Shown one piece after another: positions 61,033-64,000 of a DNA stretch of 64,000 nt (the first letter of the stretch is position 1; each line of letters starts with the position of its first letter). The DNA is from Tritrichomonas musculus (lineage: Eukaryota; Parabasalia; Tritrichomonadida; Tritrichomonadidae), in the NCBI GenBank assembly GCA_039105265.1, contig JAPFFF010000029.1:310001-374000 (forward strand). The letters are read 5' to 3'. The notes under the pieces are model-generated. The model did no database searches, was not told where the DNA came from, and was given only the letters and a program-made list of their open reading frames with translations. Position numbers and translations under genes: made by a program.

Positions 61033-62633
61033 AACATAGGTCGGCCAAAATAACGTATTTGTCAAAAACATAAAGCGAAATTTTAAAAAACGCTAGAAAC
61101 TTCCCAAACTTATATATTTGTTTCATGAACATATGATTAAGAAAACATCTAAATTTGATAGGTAGGCCAAAATAACGTATTTGTCAAAAACATAAAGCCA
61201 AATTTTAAAAAACGCTAGAAACTTCCCAAACTTATATATTTGTTTCATGATCATATGATTAAGAAAATATCCAAATTTGATGAGAATTCTTGAGTTGGAT
61301 TTTTTTTTATCATCATTTTTTTGAAATTTGAATTTAAAATAATTATATCCTGTTATATATTAAATTTAAATGTTATTTTATTATTTTATATAGATTTTAA
61401 CTATACATAATATATATAAATATAATAATAATTAAGTAATATTAATTATTCATCAGTGAATTGATGGAAAAAAATTAACACAATTTTAGAAAAAAATTAA
61501 ATCATATTTCCTTTTTATTTTTATTTTATTATATTACAAAAACTTATATAAAAACAAAAATCGACTTAAAAATGAAAAAGAAGAAGAAAATCTTATAAGA
61601 AAATTGGCTAAACTTTTTCAAAAAGAATTGAATTTTGTAATTTTTAAAAATACATTTTTCGTGTTAAATAAAATAAATAAATATTTATCAATGATTACAT
61701 TAAATGTAATACAATATTATAGATATGATTAAACATAAATAAATAACTTTTTTCATTATAATTATAGGATATATTAAAATTATTAATTTATAAAAAAAAC
61801 ATAAATTTCACAAAACACAACTCAAGAAATTTGATGAAACTTGGTAAACAGAATATGTAGATATCATATAATATTATATATCAAATAGAATATATTCCTA
61901 CGTTTTTTTATTTTTTTGACAAAACTCGTTATTCTGGCCGACCTATTAAATTTGGTGGAAATTCTTGAGTTGGATTTTTATTTATCATCATTTTTTTGAA
62001 ATTTGAATTTAAAACAATTATATCCTGCTATATATTGGATTCAAATGTTATTTTTTTATTTTCTTTATTTATATACTATATATAATATATATAAATATAA
62101 TAATAATTTAGAAATATTTATTATTCATCAGTGAATTGATGGAAAAAATTTAATACAATTTAAGAAATAATAGAAGATCAAATTTCCTTTTTATTTTTAT
62201 TTTATTATATTATAAAAACTTATATAACAACAAAAGTCGACTTAAAAATGAAAAAGAAGAAGAAAATCTTAAAGGAAATTATCCCAAACTTTTTCAAAAA
62301 GAATTGAATTTTGGAGCGTTTAAAAAAGAATTTTTCATGTTAAATAAAATAAATATTTATTTATTAATGATTACACTAAATTTAATATGATATTAAAGAT
62401 ATAAGTAAACATAAATGATTATCTTTTTTTATGATAATTATAGGATATATTAATATTATTTATTTTAAAGAAAATACATAAATTTCACAAAACTCAACTC
62501 AAGAAATTGGATGAAACTTGGTAAACAGAATATGTAGATATCATATAATATTATATATCAAATAGAAGATATTCCTACGTTTTTTTATTTTTTTTGACAA
62601 AACTCGTTATTCTGGCCGACCTATAAATAAACA
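61028..62633. mobile_element. Outer copy of a self-nested element with 9-bp target duplication
   Basis: AAATAAACA occurs at 61028-61036 and 62625-62633. The ends are TAGGTCGGCCAAAATAACG (61037-61055) and, inverted, CGTTATTCTGGCCGACCTA (62605-62623). The element is interrupted at 61158 by a second copy. Its own parts, 61037-61158 plus 61956-62624, total 791 bp, nearly the length of the insert (788 bp). It is non-coding. Confidence 0.8.
61150..61955. mobile_element. Inner copy inserted into the outer copy
   Basis: TAAATTTGA (61150-61158) and TAAATTTGG (61947-61955) flank an element of 788 bp (61159-61946). Its ends are TAGGTAGGCCAAAATAACG and, inverted, CGTTATTCTGGCCGACCTA. The body from 61291 repeats at 61966, about 675 bp on, as expected if the remainder of the outer copy resumes there. 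One base of the left end (A for C) and one base of the duplication differ. Confidence 0.8.
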
Positions 62634-62692
62634 AATAAAATAAATCTCTATTTAATTAAAAATAAAAATATAATAATAATATATAATAATAA

Positions 62693-64000
62693 TTATTTTT
62701 TTTTGTTTTGTATGAGATTCAAGAATGATGCGGCATGCTCTGGTTTTTGTGTATTAGACATATCTTCTTTACCTAAATTCAATTCAATTCCAAAGTAAGT
62801 GGCAATAAATCTGGAGCAAACATTCATCCACTGTTCATTTCTCTCTGAATTATGACCACCAGATAAAATTACAAGTTCTTTAGGTCCTGCATATGCATTA
62901 TAAATCTTTTTTGCTTGATCAAAAGGAACGAAATCGTCTTGCGTTGAGTGACCGAGAAGCATTGGAACACGCCAACATAGCTTTGCACTTTCAACAGGTT
63001 GCACATCTTTACAAGTTAGACCAACAGCGTCAAAAACGCTTCTTTTGATGTACCATTGAGCCACGAAGCTTGAAATTGAGCCAAGATTAACAGTGGTGCT
63101 GATGGCATTTAGCATATCTTCAAGTGATGAATATGCAGAATCAACAATAATACCTTTAACCGGAATTCTCAAACTAGGTTTTTTTTTACCATTATTTGAT
63201 GGGTCATCATCTGAAAAAGAACTACTGCTGAAGAGTTGATTTTGGTTTTTAGCAATGAAATTATCATCACTTTCAAGGCGCTGCTGTTGATGAGATTGTG
63301 GTGGCTTTGGTATTTTTGGAGGCTGAGGTGGTTTCTTTATTAGCGGATTATGTGATGGATTTGGGGGCATTGGTGGTTTAGATTGCTTTTTTGGAAGCGG
63401 AGGCGACTGACCTTGAATGCTAATATTAAGATTTGGATTCCGATTCTGGTTCTGAGGAATGCTTGGCAATAATGGAGGTAAAATTGGTCTAATCAATGCA
63501 GGAAGGCTGGCTCGAGATTTGGGCGTGTATAGTCTTGAACTCAATGAAGTTGGACGAGGAAAGTCATTAGATTTACGCTTAACTGATATTCCAGTTTGGC
63601 TTTTTGCTTTGCGTATTTTAGGTTTCAGATCAGAATTATAGTCTGAAAGGGTTGGAATACTTTTTGGATCAATATTTACATGTAAAGTAGTTGAATTTAT
63701 TTTGTTTTCATTTCGTTCTGATGCTAGATTAGATTTTTGAATTATACTTGGAGGCTTTTTGTCTTGCTGAGCGGGATCTAGGGTTAATTGCTCTTCTCTC
63801 TTTTCGGTTTCATTTTCTGTATTTGCATTTAGCTCCGCTGTATTTTCGTGGATTGTATTATTGGAATTTAAAAGTAATGAATCATTAGTTGATGATTGTG
63901 CTGATGATTGAGCTGATGAATCAGCTAATAATATGTTTGGTTTCTTGGCTAAAATTGGTGTTGACTGAAAAAGTGGAGGTTTTGGAGGATTTGGTTTTTC
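62693..64000 (-). CDS. Alpha/beta-hydrolase with a long disordered insert (N-terminus outside the window)
   Basis: The frame is open from the stop near 62693 to the window edge, at least 435 residues. Its C-terminal 130 residues are the second half of an alpha/beta-hydrolase of the BEM46/ABHD type: GIIVDSAYSSLEDML, then VPMLLGHSTQDDFVPFDQAKK with the probable catalytic Asp, and VILSGGHNSERN with the catalytic His. The GxSxG nucleophile is not in the visible part. What precedes is Pro/Ser/Asn/Lys-rich low complexity with PPxP tracts. Either the nucleophile half lies beyond the edge, with this stretch inserted in the fold, or the domain is incomplete. Confidence 0.68.
   Translation of the reverse strand, partial: EKPNPPKPPLFQSTPILAKKPNILLADSSAQSSAQSSTNDSLLLNSNNTIHENTAELNANTENETEKREEQLTLDPAQQDKKPPSIIQKSNLASERNENKINSTTLHVNIDPKSIPTLSDYNSDLKPKIRKAKSQTGISVKRKSNDFPRPTSLSSRLYTPKSRASLPALIRPILPPLLPSIPQNQNRNPNLNISIQGQSPPLPKKQSKPPMPPNPSHNPLIKKPPQPPKIPKPPQSHQQQRLESDDNFIAKNQNQLFSSSSFSDDDPSNNGKKKPSLRIPVKGIIVDSAYSSLEDMLNAISTTVNLGSISSFVAQWYIKRSVFDAVGLTCKDVQPVESAKLCWRVPMLLGHSTQDDFVPFDQAKKIYNAYAGPKELVILSGGHNSERNEQWMNVCSRFIATYFGIELNLGKEDMSNTQKPEHAASFLNLIQNKKK

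Noticed and set aside
61159-61946. Tc1/mariner element with TA duplication at the TAGGTCGGCC ends
   Set aside because: TA fits, but the 9-bp direct repeats flanking both the inner and outer copies explain the boundaries better.

Overview
The window looks like chromosomal DNA of a flagellated, intron-poor parabasalid protist, most like Tritrichomonas (an inference). The grounds are very AT-rich spacers, compact genes that are almost all single uninterrupted reading frames, Asn- and Lys-rich proteins, flagellar genes (CCDC61/VFL3, CFAP100), a U2AF35 splicing factor, a bacterial-type APH/kinase fusion and many transposon remnants. No rRNA gene or CRISPR was seen. One tRNA gene, tRNA-Ser(UGA), is present.

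Layout. 1-20,300 is gene-dense: a cut-off minus-strand gene, a PRPP synthetase-like gene, CCDC61/VFL3, an ankyrin-RhoGEF fusion, a coiled-coil gene paired head to head with a UIM protein, a protein kinase with DFE instead of DFG, CFAP100, U2AF35, a laterally acquired-looking APH plus kinase-like fusion, an AIR9-like microtubule protein and a small membrane protein. 21,371-26,407 is a 5-kb mobile element with about 640-bp, practically identical terminal inverted repeats. It carries a bromodomain-like frame joined, one reading frame off, to a DDE integrase. 26,500-32,457 holds one orphan gene and then 5 kb of tandem repeats, duplications and inverted repeats. 32,458-51,330 is again gene-rich: GT61 glycosyltransferase, riboflavin kinase, VPS45, a CCZ1-like longin protein, a HEATR5/LAA1-like HEAT scaffold, a macrodomain-like protein split by Lys-rich 63-residue repeats, a SAPS-like phosphatase regulator and a sirtuin. 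51,596-52,995 is a 1,400-bp TTAA-flanked non-coding element. 53,081-59,413 has a coiled-coil gene, a Wee1/Myt1-like kinase, a small acidic protein, tRNA-Ser and an unknown gene. 59,632-62,624 contains two adjoining non-coding elements with 9-bp target duplications, one of which has inserted into a copy of itself. The window ends inside an alpha/beta-hydrolase gene.

How the genes fit together. They are mostly independent housekeeping and cytoskeletal functions, as expected in a protist genome without operons. Two loose themes stand out: flagellum/basal body/microtubule (CCDC61, CFAP100, AIR9-like) and endosome-Golgi traffic (VPS45, CCZ1-like and HEATR5-like side by side at 35.9-44.8 kb). Several divergent gene pairs share very short spacers (82-83 bp) that must hold both promoters. 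The most unusual system is the bromodomain-integrase inverted-repeat element, followed by the self-nested element near the right edge.
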